Shown here: piece by piece, positions 35,725-46,145 of the stretch | How the letters are laid out: every line of letters starts with the position of its first letter | Position numbering within the stretch: position 1 is the first letter of the stretch | Source of the DNA: Hirundichthys speculiger | Taxonomy: Eukaryota; Chordata; Actinopteri; Beloniformes; Exocoetidae | Length of the DNA stretch: 64,000 bases | Assembly (NCBI GenBank): GCA_018398805.1 | Contig: JAGFBZ010000942.1 | Location: 930,001 to 994,000 of the forward strand | Reading direction: 5' to 3' | Notes under the pieces: generated by a model | Database searches by the model: none | Told to the model about the DNA's origin: nothing | Seen by the model: only the letters and a program-made list of their open reading frames with translations | Program-made: the position numbers and the translations under genes

Positions 35725-37489
35725 GTCCATCCAATGGTCATGAAGTCACGGGGCAGCGAGGAGGCATCTGCAACCTTGACTACTGGGTAAGGGGCTGATC
35801 TGGGAAACTGGGTGTAGGTTTCGAGATCCTTTTCCCCATTTCTTGCATCCTTATAGGTGATGGCATTTACTATGCAGCCACAAAATGAGTGCATTTAAAT
35901 CTCAACTTAAGATATCTTTATTTCTATTTCGCAATTTCTCTTAAAAATTGGACAGCTCAAATGAAGGGTCAGTCAGGGACAGACACGGACCAAAGCAGGA
36001 ATGAAAATTTGATGGTAGAGGATATAACAAACGCAGTTTTATTCAGTGGAATAATAGTGGGTTGGTAGATCCACCATCGTCCACCATCGGCTCAGACGCA
36101 CAAAGGTCCTAAACTCCAGCCTCCATAAGTTTCTGTCATGAAACGCACCACACGGCCACCTCGTCAGCACGACTGCAGTAAATCCAGTGACGTTGGCTCA
36201 CATCTGCTTTATATTCAGCTCACATTGGCTATAAACCCTCTTTTGGTTTCTCTCCTGTCCTTCCCTGCTCTACATTCTCTGTATAGTTGTGAGAAGACGA
36301 GAAAGAGGGAAACAAGGTTCAGAAGGCTGCCCTCAGGCACACACGTGCACACACGCACAGCGCGCACGTACAGGCGTGCCATGTTTATTTGTGCTGTTCA
36401 CACAGACCGCTGTCAGGCCTGACTGATGCAACAGGTCTGCACGAAAAAGTAATTTCCAAAACTCGTCTTATGGGGAAATAAAAACTGTCTTTGCAAAAAT
36501 AATATGAGGAAGCTGAAACGACAACTGCGGGGAGATTATGCTGAAAGCAAATCATTTGGTTTTCTCAAATAATATTTCTTTTTTTTTTTTTAAAGTTTTA
36601 TTTTCTTGTCCGTGTCACGGAAGCGAGATAAACTGTTGAATTATTTGTCAGGGGCTCTAATGAAAAGATTAGCCATGAATTTAAACTGAATCGCTAATGG
36701 TTTAAAATACTTCGTCTCCACAAACAGTTTTTACTTTTGGCTTCTGTTTGGTGTGAAGGTCTGGACCCCCCCACCCGCTGAACAACCCGCTCATCCATGA
36801 CATCTTCAACCCTAATTTTTTGTTTTAAAGGGGACATATTCAGGAAACAAATAAATAAAATCTGTTCTGTGAATGAAAGCATATATTTATGTATCTGGAA
36901 TGGTTCTGTGACATCACAAATCTTTTTTTTTCCCCATTTGCATCATTCTGTATTCATAGTTTTTCAGAAGCAGGCAGCACAAAGTGGTGCCATTTCAGAA
37001 GATGTACACTCAGCCGCAAAAACATGAGGAAAAGGGAGCCGTTTGTCTCTAGTATTTTAAAATGCTGAAGAAAATAAGGCAGAAAATGGCTGAGTTTGTT
37101 GGAGGAGGACGGCGGTGAACACGTGAGTGAGAGCAGAGGCAGCGGCCCAGAGAAGACTGGAGACACGATGCAGAGCTACAACACACAAGCATCGTTCTCT
37201 GAACATGTACGGCGTTTGTTCTTCCAAATTACTTCAACAATACATGAAGCAGCACATGAAGCTTTTGTAGACTTCCTTTGGAGGACTGGAAAGCGCTTTT
37301 TGCTTGTACTGAACATTTTAGAGTGATGATTGCCATTTAAACTCAACAATAAAATAATGAGTGGAGGTAGAGTATCTTCAGCAGGTAACTCACTCTCATC
37401 TTCCATTTCTCCTCGTCTTCTTTGTAGCTTCCAGGAGCTCTACTTTTCTTTCATCAGATCAGATAAATTCCAAAACACATAGACTTCAA
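35725..37489. other. Unrecognised stretch
   Basis: No supported exon, RNA or repeat family. Short T-runs and purine-rich patches only. Confidence 0.4.
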
Positions 37490-38320
37490 GGCCCCGATCG
37501 TACACCTCCTGCTAGCCGCTACCCACTAACTGCTACATGCTACCCGCAAATTGCGGGTTTAGGAACCTCCGCTAACCGCTAATGCAATCTTCCGCTCCCT
37601 AAAGCCGCTACCCATTATACCAACTCCCTTATTCACATTGTAGGTGTAGCAATGGGCACTTTTGCCCTTTCCGCAAACTCGGTATCTTGCGATCGCAGGT
37701 TGCAGGTAGCTACCTGCAACCTGCATGTCGGCGTGTACAAGAGCGCATCCAAATGGCATTAATGTGTGTCCACCTGGTCACATGTGGACGTGCACAAACG
37801 GCTCTACCTCTCGAATTAACTCTTGTATTAAAAGTGTGTTTTGGCCTCAGTTGAACCCCTGAGAAAATGGCAGAGATTGTCTTAAATGGCTTGCTCGCCA
37901 GTTAAACCATAGATGACCAGAGCGTGTTTACTGGGTGGACACCAACTATCTGGGATTTTCAGGTAGGCCGATAGGAATTGTCTGTGTACAAATATTTATA
38001 TTTATATATCAGTGCAGAGGAGGAGAAGGAAGCTCTACAGCAGAGTCCCAGATGAGCTGCACATGAGAGCTGCTCTGATCTGGATGAAAAGACGCTCCAT
38101 AGCGGTTTGCTGGTAGCGCAACCTGCTATGCTATGCAATGGCTACTGACGCACTGATTGGTTTAACAGGTGGAACGCCCTAACCACTCCTATGCAAAATG
38201 TAGCAGTTAGCGCAGGTGGGATAGCGGGTTTAGCAAGAGTGAAAGATTGCGTTCTTTGCGGGGGAACGCCCCTTCCGCTACCCGCTATCCCTACATAGCG
38301 ACTTTAGGAGATCTGGAGAT
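37490..38320 (-). mobile_element. MITE of the GGGCCCGATCTT family, copy B
   Basis: Inverted relative to copies A and C. The left edge GGCCCCGATCGTACACC corresponds to the right TIR of copy C. Inside are the shared GCTCTACCTCTCGAATTA, CACATGTGGACGTG, TGGAACGCCCTAACCACTCC and GGGGGAACGCCCC blocks. The right edge is degenerate near AGATCTGG at 38310-38317. It carries many GCTACCCGCTA-like words where copy C has GGTATTGGG-like words. No transposase reading is present. Confidence 0.8.
37695..37724. repeat. 30-bp perfect palindrome inside MITE copy B
   Basis: GCAGGTTGCAGGTAG is followed directly by its exact reverse complement with no spacer. It sits between the CGACATG and AAGATACCGA blocks (minus-strand order), the same place where copy C has two 51-bp arms. 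Confidence 0.97.
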
Positions 38321-40559
38321 AAGCTAAATTTTCTCCATAACACACTATGGAGACTCCTTCCAATTCGTTCTCTTTTACTCTTAAAGTCTCCACTGAGAGG
38401 GTCAAATCTCTGTTTACCAGCCAGCCTCTCAGACAAGAACCAGCACATCTTTCTTTTCCATGTTGCTCCCCCACAAGTAGAGAGCACAAGGCCTCCCCAA
38501 CTTTTTCTCAGCTCTAATTGTCATGACCTGCCAGCAGCCACCAGGCTTGCATGCAGCAGCAGAGTCCTTCCATCAGGCGCTCGATGTGCTACTGTGATCC
38601 AGCTCACAGACGGCTGGTTTCATTTCAGGGAGGATGGTGGAAGTTTTCCTGGAAGTATCTTCAGTCACGTTCTTAAGTTGAAGGAAGAACGTTGATTAAA
38701 GCAGAATAAATCCTGTCAAACCTCGTAAGCCATCACTGTGTTTAAACATCATAAATCCTTTTCATATTATTTTGACCACAATTTAACTATCAAACCAAGT
38801 GTTTGCTATTTGTTTTTAAAAAGAAATGAAAAAGAGGACATTTTCTCTTCAACTTTAAAAAAGCAGCAACTGTTTGACTGTCAAGGCTTAGAGTGGGAAC
38901 ATAATAGGAATTATCATATAAAACGTTATCAGGGAATCGGGGGAATATGTGGCATGGACACAGCCAAGCATCTTTAGCAAACAGTCTTTGCTCTTTTATG
39001 TGGCAAGAAGATTTGCTTTACTGCCCTTGTTGCCTTTTGACTCGAAACTAAAAGGAAAAGCAGGATCACTGAGTGATTATCGGCACTGCTGGTTGGTGAA
39101 AGTTGGAACATTATCAGACGGTAACTGTTGACTGTGGCCATAAAACATCAATGGTAACTGCAGGTAAAAGGTTGGTTTTTTGTTGTCCACATCTGACTTT
39201 TTGAAGTTTTTTTATGTATCCAAACAGCTGAAATGAAACGTAATGTGAAGTTTTATGGTCAAACCTGGTTGACTTCCATATGTGGTCCTGAATTAGATAT
39301 GTCTAAAAGATAGTGTTTTCCAAGACAACTTCCGGCCGCATTTCATCCGTCTTCAACAGAGATGGGTCGCAGAAAATGAGCGGTTACGTCACAGTCCCAC
39401 CACTCCTGACTGATCCCTCCTCCACGGACGTGTCTGTTGAAGATGCTGCAGCCATTGCCCTTCATATGGCCGTTGTTAAAAATCTCTCTCTCCTTTTCTT
39501 CAGTCTTCTTTTCATCACAGTTTGTTCATGAATTTCTTGGTTTCCGCTGAACAAAAACTTAAAAAAACAAAAATCAAACGGGCTCACTGCAGCTTCATCC
39601 GTGTTCTTTTCCAGACGCTGGACGTACCGCCACTGAAGTCTGAGTCAGGTCACATTTGAAATCCTAATGTGAACAACCACACAGGACAATAACTGGATTT
39701 CAGCAACTCATAACTGACCATTAAGGTGTGCAGGCTGAACATGGCCAGAATGCATTTCCTGTATTTCTAAAAAACTGATTTTAGAAGGAAAAGGTAATGA
39801 GAGCATATTATTTCCTCTGAACAGGAAGAATCCCTCTGTAGGATTATTGTAAGTAACTGTTGCCTTTGCTAAACCGATATCTAAAAAAGAAACGGGAGCA
39901 AAGAATCACCAGTCTTGACTTTGTGTCTCAGAGTTCACTGCTGATGCTGGAAATGGAGAAACGCTTCACATCTGTGCATCTCCTCTCTGAATTCCCTCTA
40001 AATGCGAGGCAGCAGCAGTATAACCCTCAGAGACAGAGGAGCTGGAGCGTGGAAAAGAGCCGAGGAGGAAGTACAAGGTGTAAAAGAAGAAAATAGGAAT
40101 ATGACTCAACGGGCTTGTTTCATGACTCGTCACCCTGGATGGCAGATCTTGGCTTTGGGATCTAATCAAAGGCCACAAAACCAAAATAAGCACAGCTGTC
40201 ACAGAAACATGGAGGGTGCTCCCTGACAGCTGTCAATATCAACAGGGAGGAGGAGGAAAAGGAGGGGAGGAGGTGTGGGACTGGGAGACGGGGGAGAGGG
40301 ATTTACTCTTGGAGACTGTTTCATCACTGATGCTATGGGACAGCTGTCAATAAAGAGGAGAAAAGAGGGATAAACAGGGGAGGAAGGAAGCCGGGGAGGA
40401 TGGTGAGGTAATAAAGACAAAGTGTCACTTACTGAGATGGCAGTGAAAGACAAAAGAAGGAAGGGGAAAGAAAATGGCAAAGTGGAGAAAGTCAGTTATA
40501 CGTCGTGATGTCGTTGCCACTATCAGCGAGAGAGAAGTTAAGAAGACAAAAAAAGGGAG
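38321..40559. other. Unrecognised stretch
   Basis: No supported exon or repeat family. The purine-rich tract at 40230-40480 (GGAGG/GAAGG words) produces the proline/serine-rich minus-strand frame there. 39.3-39.5 kb has a 72-codon open frame without a recognised domain. Confidence 0.4.
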
Positions 40560-40815
40560 TGTTGGACAGGGTTATTATAGTTAACGAAAACTAAGACTAA
40601 AACTAAAACTAGCAATGAAAAAATATTTCAGTTAACTGAAATAAAAATAAAAACTACAATTAAAAAAAAAACGAAAACTAAATAAAAACTACAATGAAGG
40701 ATGTAAAACTAACTAAAACTAAACTGAATTGTAGATAAATTCAGCTTCGTTTTCGTTGTCGTTTCGTTTTCTCCCTCGATTACTGCCATAGAGATTACTG
40801 CCTGTCCTGCAGCAG

Positions 40816-40857
40816 CCGCTATGCTACCCTCCCTCCAGAGAGGGGGCAGCATAGCGG
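40816..40857. repeat. Hairpin upstream of the THAP-like exon
   Basis: CCGCTATGCTACCCTCCC pairs with GGGGGCAGCATAGCGG across a short loop, giving a 10-bp perfect outer stem and a further C/G inner stem. Its function is unknown. It lies about 150 bases before the ATG at 40989. Confidence 0.85.
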
Positions 40858-40988
40858 ATATAGACCTTTTCGGGCCAGCCCCCCGGAAGTACCCCGACCG
40901 CCATTGCGGGGTTGTGCTACAGAGCGACACTTTCACCGGCTCGCAGATTAACCAGTGTTTTTCTCTTTCTACAAAATATATTTTTATA

Positions 40989-41168
40989 ATGTCGAGTCGG
41001 TCGAGTGGGAACATGTTCCGTCATAAACTGTGCCAACAATGGTGTGAAAATTCGACAGTGGGAGAAGAAAGTATGCACGAAGACTGCCTTGTTTGCAGAA
41101 CAAGAAGTTAGGAAGACGTGGGTGAAAAATATCAACAGAAAGGACTTTGTTCCAAATGAATACACCGG
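40989..41168 (+). pseudogene. THAP-type zinc-finger exon, frameshifted
   Basis: The ATG at 40989 opens MSSRSSG in one frame. From 41011 the next frame gives TCSVINCANNGVKIRQWEKK and, at the end, RKTWVKNINRKDFVPNEYTG. The C-x4-C start, the tryptophan, and KRKDF.P.EYT are THAP hallmarks; the C..HF half would lie in the next exon. GTGAGT at 41169 is a good donor at the position where many THAP genes have an intron. The ATG and domain are one base out of frame, so the exon is probably dead here. I did not find the next exon. The middle of the domain lacks the usual FP motif, which lowers certainty. Confidence 0.6.
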
Positions 41169-41634
41169 GTGAGTTTTTGTTTAGTCTCGCTGAGAGTCCC
41201 GGACGATTCTGGCCGAAAGAACAGCAGTATGAGGCTACTGTAGCCCTCGGTACTAGCACAAGCCTATAAATGAATGAATAAATTAATGAATGAATGACTT
41301 AGGAGAATGATAAAATAAATTAAATATAACAATAACACATAGCCTAATTTACCACTCGCGTTAACATTACAGCAGCATAATCTTTATGGCTTGTTGACGT
41401 TAGTTATAACCAGCGTTGCAGCGTTCCACAGTTTTTAGTGTTTGATTATGGGAATAGATCATGCTATTTCCATAACCAATCATTAAAAACAGCAATAAAC
41501 TACCTTCATCTGTAACTGGAGGCCACTGTCTAACATCATCAATCCAAGACATGTCTGTGTTATCCGTAACAGATCCTCCACGCTGCTGTGTTTGGGTTAC
41601 TTGATGGAGCACCGCACCCTCCAGTTATGGCGGG

Positions 41635-41650
41635 GCCACTAGGGGGCGCA
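41635..41650 (+). promoter_or_regulatory. CTCF-like core motif
   Basis: GGCCACTAGGGGGCGC matches the vertebrate CTCF core (CCACNAGGGGGCGC) without an obvious mismatch. It lies inside the THAP-bearing transposon. Whether it binds CTCF cannot be read from sequence. Confidence 0.6.
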
Positions 41651-42530
41651 TGTCCGCAATTTTCAAGTCGAAAAGGTGTATAAACTGCTGCATACTGCAA
41701 GAAGAAGAAAAACTAAAACTAAGACTAAAACTAAATAAAAACTAAACTGAAACTAGTCAATTCCTCAAAATAAAAACTAAACTAAAACTACTAAATTACT
41801 TGTTGAACTAACTAAAACTAAACTGAAATAAAAAAGCACACTGGAAAACTAAATAAAAATAAAAACTAAAGAAAATTTCAAAACTATAATAACCTTGGTG
41901 TTGGATTTGTCACACAGTGGGGTAAACACTAGAGATGCTCCAACGGAGTAGATGTTGGTCTCCAAAGAATTTCAGTTGTTGAGCAACAGTGCTCAAGTTT
42001 TGATTTGTCTTTTTTGTTTGTTTTTAAAGGTATTAAAAGGATAACTTTCAAAGAAAATAAAACATCAAAAGCAAATTGACCACGCTTCATATTTAAAACA
42101 GCACAGAAGAACATCCATAAGAAGTCACACAATTTCCCTTCTGCAGTTGTTTTCTTGAGCTTCAGTTGTCCCTAATGATGTCCGCTGTAGCTCTGTGAGC
42201 AAATTTCATGGACGTAGTACCAGATACATGCAGTCATTCGACAGGGACGGGTGGAGGAACTCGCTTTGTCTCATCAATGTCAGTGGCAGTTATGCATCAT
42301 CAGTGCAACCAGACAGTGCTTCATCAACGTAAACAAATCTTCCTTCAAGTGAAAATTAAATATTTTAAAATGGACAACGGCCCGAAAGTCTAAGTTCCAT
42401 GTCCTACGCTGCATCACCTGCATTGGTCAGTTAGACGCCTGATCACCAACATGTTTTTTATTTCATCCTAATCTGCGTTCCTCCTCTTAGACTGGCTGTG
42501 ACACCAGGCACTCCTGTAAGTGCTGTAAAT

Positions 42531-42960
42531 CAGTGGTCCTCAACACCCGGGCCGTGGACCGGTACCGGGCCGCGCAAGAAAAAATTAGTTTTTTTAAGTT
42601 TTATTTATTATATATGTCTGAATGAGCTTTTATTTTGAAAAATCTTTTATTTAGAAAAAAGACAGAATTCTTTCGGTTACATCTCGGTTACTTGAGCGCC
42701 AAAATTTAACCCAGCTAGCAAAATGGGTAAGAACCGGAAAGTTTCCTTGTGAAGGGGAAGTGAAGAGAAAGAAGAACAGCCTACGACTTCCAAGAAAAAG
42801 AAAGCTTTCAACAAACAATACCAGGAGTCCTACTTGAAATATGGATTTATCACGACTGGTGAGTCCCACGTACCAAGCCCACTCTGCGTGAGTTTTTTTT
42901 TTTTTTATTTAATGGGTAGTGTTGACCGGTCTGCAGTTACAAAAAGGTTGGGGACCACCG
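42531..42960 (+). mobile_element. hAT element, ZBED5-like, internally deleted
   Basis: A perfect duplication CTGTAAAT (42523-42530 and 42961-42968) flanks ends CAGTGGTCCTCAACACCCGG and the inverted GGTTGGGGACCACCG. The subterminal GTGGACCGG and TTGACCGGTCTGCAG also pair. The interior keeps only the beginning of a transposase gene before a jump to the right end at a T-run. Confidence 0.88.
42723..42892 (+). pseudogene. ZBED5-like hAT transposase N-terminus
   Basis: MGKNRKVSL, an in-frame TGA at 42750, then RGSEEKEEQPTTSKKKKAFN and KQYQESYLKYGFITTGESHV, PSPLCV. The K..Y..SYL.YGF..TG.SH.P.PLCV pattern is the start of the BED-type finger in ZBED5/SCAND3-like hAT proteins. The reading is lost at the internal deletion right after the first cysteine. 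The in-frame stop plus truncation make it a pseudogene. Confidence 0.8.
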
Positions 42961-42968
42961 CTGTAAAT

Positions 42969-44347
42969 CATGCATGTATTTTGAGAAATGTCAGGAAAAT
43001 TATAGCTTTATCGACTGATTATTGCTCAACCTGTTGAAGCTCTAATTGGCACCGCACTACTGGCAACCTGCTGCCAGGATCTCAGATTTCAAACCCAGAT
43101 GACCTGAGGAAGAGGTGACGAGGATGTGGAGAAAGAGAGAGGAGCAAGGGAGAAGTTTTAACCATTCCTTCCCATGATGATCACGTGGATGAGCCTGGAG
43201 CACTGATGAGGAAACATCACGAGACGCAGCTTCAGGAGAATATTCAGGACTTCAGTAGTTCTCTAAACATTTCAGATGATCCAGGCAGGAGGAGAAGGAA
43301 GACGGAGTACTACTTCAACGTTACTGTGAAGGAGCATTTTCACTCTCTAGATACTGAACTACTAGCTCATGTGGACGTTCACCAAGAAAAGTTCACCTGT
43401 TTTACCTGCCAATGCCAGCGCTGCATGTGACATCATCAGCTCAGCTGTTGCTAGGCTAACAAAACATCCCAGTGTTTTTATTTAGCTCTTCTCTTTCTCT
43501 CACTTCCAAATTTTTTAACAGTTTGTCATCTGATTTGTATTTGATTTTACATTTAATTACTTTTCCTCAATAATTTAACTTACAACAGTGTCATTTCCCT
43601 TGTGGATTAATAAAATATAGTATTCAGTTCAAACTGTGATGTGCGGTTCATATTTTTTAGCCAAGAGGAAGCTTCTGATACTAAAATCTCGTCCCATGTT
43701 TACAGATTTTGTTGGTCATTTATAGCTGCTTTTATGGGGATGTGACAGAAACCACTTGAAGACAAAAATCTGGCTCAAACAAAGTCACTGGATGTAAACA
43801 GTCCTCTCTGAGCTAGCATTTACCACCATTTTCTCTCAAGTGGATAATAAAGTGCATTGATTTGGCGCCCAGTCGCAGCCAGGCTCTCATGGAACGTACT
43901 TTAATGTGGTGCTGTGTGGACAGCTTCCAACCCCTCCATCCAGATTCTCGTCCTCCCTGCGTCCCTCAGCCTCTTATCCACCCTTTGCTCTCTCTTTCTC
44001 TCTCTCAGTTGACGAGAGCCTTAATTTCAATAAAAGCTACAGCTGCGTGATTGGAGGTCTGTAGTGGAACACAGAGAGAGAAATGCTGGCTTCAGAGGAG
44101 ATGGGGGAGATCTCAGGGAAGTGGCTGATCTCTCATGGCTTTTCACACAGCATCTATATTTTAATGCATCAAAATATGCTCAAGACATACAAAATTAAAT
44201 TTAAATCAGAAAGCAGTACTGATTTTTTTTATTTTAAATTCTCCTTGACTTCATCGTTTTATTCAGCATTAATTTACTATCTTGTTGCCGTTTTCACCAC
44301 TTCAGCATTTCACTAAAGAGGTGAGTATGTGATGTCTTAATGCAGTG
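42969..44347. other. Unrecognised stretch with one repeat segment
   Basis: Holds the second member of the unidentified repeat at 43320-43460. Nothing else supported. Confidence 0.4.
43320..43460 (+). repeat. Unidentified dispersed repeat, member 2
   Basis: TTACTGTGAAGGAGCATTTT, TCACCTGTTTTACCTGCC and GCTGCATGTGACATCATCAG parallel the segment at 24100-24225 in the same order. This member is longer on the 5' side, where the frame is open for about 80 codons without a recognised domain. Confidence 0.6.
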
Positions 44348-44582
44348 TGTTGCTCAAGGTTTCTTTCCTCTGAAAGGGGAGTTTTTCCTCGTTACTGCTT
44401 GGCTTAAAAGGTTTTTCTCCCACTGGGGGAGTTTTTTTTTACCTGCCAATGTTTCCCCACTTAATATTTAATAATATTTCTAATAGTTAATATTGATCTG
44501 GGGTCATGCTCTGGGTCTCTGTTACAGTACAGGTAGTCTCTAGGTGCTTTTCAGACGCTATAGAAATAAAGTTGAACTGAAT
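44348..44582 (-). mobile_element. Dispersed fish repeat (TTTATTTATATAGCG type), copy 1
   Basis: On the minus strand this runs from CTCAATTCAGTTCAACTTTA through CTATAGCGTCTG-like, CAGAGACCCAGAGCATGACC and the AAAAACTCC...GGAAAAAC blocks to the CTTGAGCAA end. It is collinear with 50521-50775. It is a common fish repeat whose class I do not assign. Confidence 0.7.
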
Positions 44583-45050
44583 TGAGTTGTTTGTGTTTAG
44601 AGGAAAATCATGTTTTCTTTGACGGTATGCTACCTAATTGAATTTGCCTGGATTTGGCTTCTGATTTCCAGGAGGAAAGTACAAACGTACATTGAAGAGG
44701 CTGCTTCTGGACCCCATTGCATGTATCCAGTCTGAGAAATTAACCATGTGACATAAACGGGTGAGACAACTAGATTGATGTCAAGAAAACATCTCAAATG
44801 GAGTGTAGTGAAGTAAAAATGCCAGAAAATGACTGTTGTCTGTGTTGCAGTAAAAACCTGTTAGCTCAGTTGTTATCGACTCTGCATCCACCTTGGTTGT
44901 TTTGAAAATGGGACTTTGTCCCAAGAGCCAGTTTTAGAAGCTGAGAGTCGGCGTGGCAAGGTCCAAACCTTTGGCTGTTACCCGAATCACAGGGCGCACG
45001 ACCCATACGGCCCCTTCAGCAGGTAGGGGTCCTACGTAGCTTGTCTCAGC

Positions 45051-45967
45051 CAGTGGTTCTCAACTGGTCTGGCTTCAGGACCCACCATCACCCTTAATGA
45101 CAAGCTGCGACCCAAATCAAGGAAAATTTCCAACTTCTCAAATTTATTGAATGAAAAGATCGTGCAGTTTGAATCGGAGATAGTAAAATAGAATATTACA
45201 GAATGCCAACACAAAAAAATAAGTTTATCGGTGAACCAAACCAGCAAAAACCATAATGGCATAACCAAAATGACTTCAAGTGGGAAATATTCCCTTTGAT
45301 GCTCAGTTAGCTGCATTTTAATAAAATCCAAAACACTTCACTTGAGTAACTTCAGCCTTTTTTAAACAGACTCAACATGCACAAACATGAAATAAAAAAG
45401 TGCAACCACTGAGCAGTAGTTTAAAAAAGAACTCAAATATGTAGTATTTGCTGAGTACCCACTCCCTGAATATTTAACAATTTCCTATTAAAACTATCTT
45501 GTCACTTATTTAAGCATTAATCATAAAGCTGACATAACAATCTGAACATTTTAGTAACAGCCATTTTTAAGACTCATCAGTGCTTTTATGCACAAATATA
45601 AAATAAAACAGTGCAACCACTGATCAGTAGTTTCAAAAAGAACTCCAAATATATAGTTTTAGCTGAATAACCACTCACTGACCTTTGTCTTCAAGATAAG
45701 AAAATCCATATCTCATATATTCTTCGTTGTATCTGTGCTTCACCTGCTCAACATATGTAAACAAACTTTGCAGGTCTTTTTCTATGGTGTGAACCAGCAG
45801 GTGTCAACTCGCATTACAGGACATTATCGCCATCTACTGTTAAGGAGTATGAATGACACGCCATTTTTTTTTTTCAGCATTTCCTTCCCCAGGCAAAGGC
45901 CCACGACCCACTGAAAACGGGTCTGCAACCCACTTTTGGGTCGCGACCCACCACTTGAGACCCACTG
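45051..45967. mobile_element. hAT element without coding content
   Basis: The left end CAGTGGTTCTCAACTGGTCT and the inverted right end (CAGTGGGTCTCAAGTGGTGG) are flanked by GTCTCAGC (45043-45050) and GTCTAGGC (45968-45975), matching at 6 of 8 positions. GACCCACCATC and GGGTCGCGACCCACCAC are subterminal. Two internal segments (about 45372-45468 and 45585-45680) are diverged direct repeats. Confidence 0.8.
45372..45680. repeat. Internal direct repeat of about 96 bp in hAT element
   Basis: GTGCAACCACTGAGCAGTAG and GTGCAACCACTGATCAGTAG head two similar segments ending CCACTCCCTGA and CCACTCACTGA, about 213 bases apart. Confidence 0.85.
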
Positions 45968-46145
45968 GTCTAGGCTGTGCCTGGCCAAACCTCATGGGTA
46001 AAGGTCCAGTCACCAGCACGAACCCCAGACCTGGCTGCAGAGTGGAAACCCATCCACCATGGTAAAGTAGCAAATCAAGGAGGGGCCGTTGGTTTTAAAC
46101 ATCGGAAGGAGCCAGCTGAGGTAGTCTGGGTATCTGACTAGGATG

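Larger units (their letters stand above)
40568..41898 (+). mobile_element. hAT-like element carrying a THAP-type exon
   Basis: The left end AGGGTTATTATAG and inverted right end CTATAATAACCTTGG are bounded by TGTTGGAC (40560-40567) and TGTTGGAT (41899-41906), an 8-bp duplication with one mismatch. Long subterminal arrays of AACTAAAACTA fill both sides. Both TIR and subterminal motifs match the element at 8148. The interior holds a hairpin, a THAP-like exon with a following splice donor, a CTCF-like motif and a short minus-strand reading (SWIDDVRQWPPVTDEG). Eight-bp duplications fit hAT and also P elements, whose transposases carry THAP domains. Confidence 0.8.
44860..46145 (+). pseudogene. Old LINE segments split by a hAT element
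   Basis: 44860-45042 contains CACAGGGCGCACGACCCATA and CGGCCCCTTCAGCAGGTAGG. 45976-46060 contains CCTCATGGGTAAAGGTCCAG, TCACCAGC and CCAGACCTGGCTGCAGAGTG. These are adjacent blocks of a fish LINE 5' region. At about 46105 the reading GRSQLR, stop, SGYLTRM matches the C-terminal IERSQLRW.GHLIRM block. The jump from 5' region to C-terminus means an internal deletion or two separate copies. The hAT element 45051-45967 sits inside the first block. Confidence 0.55.
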
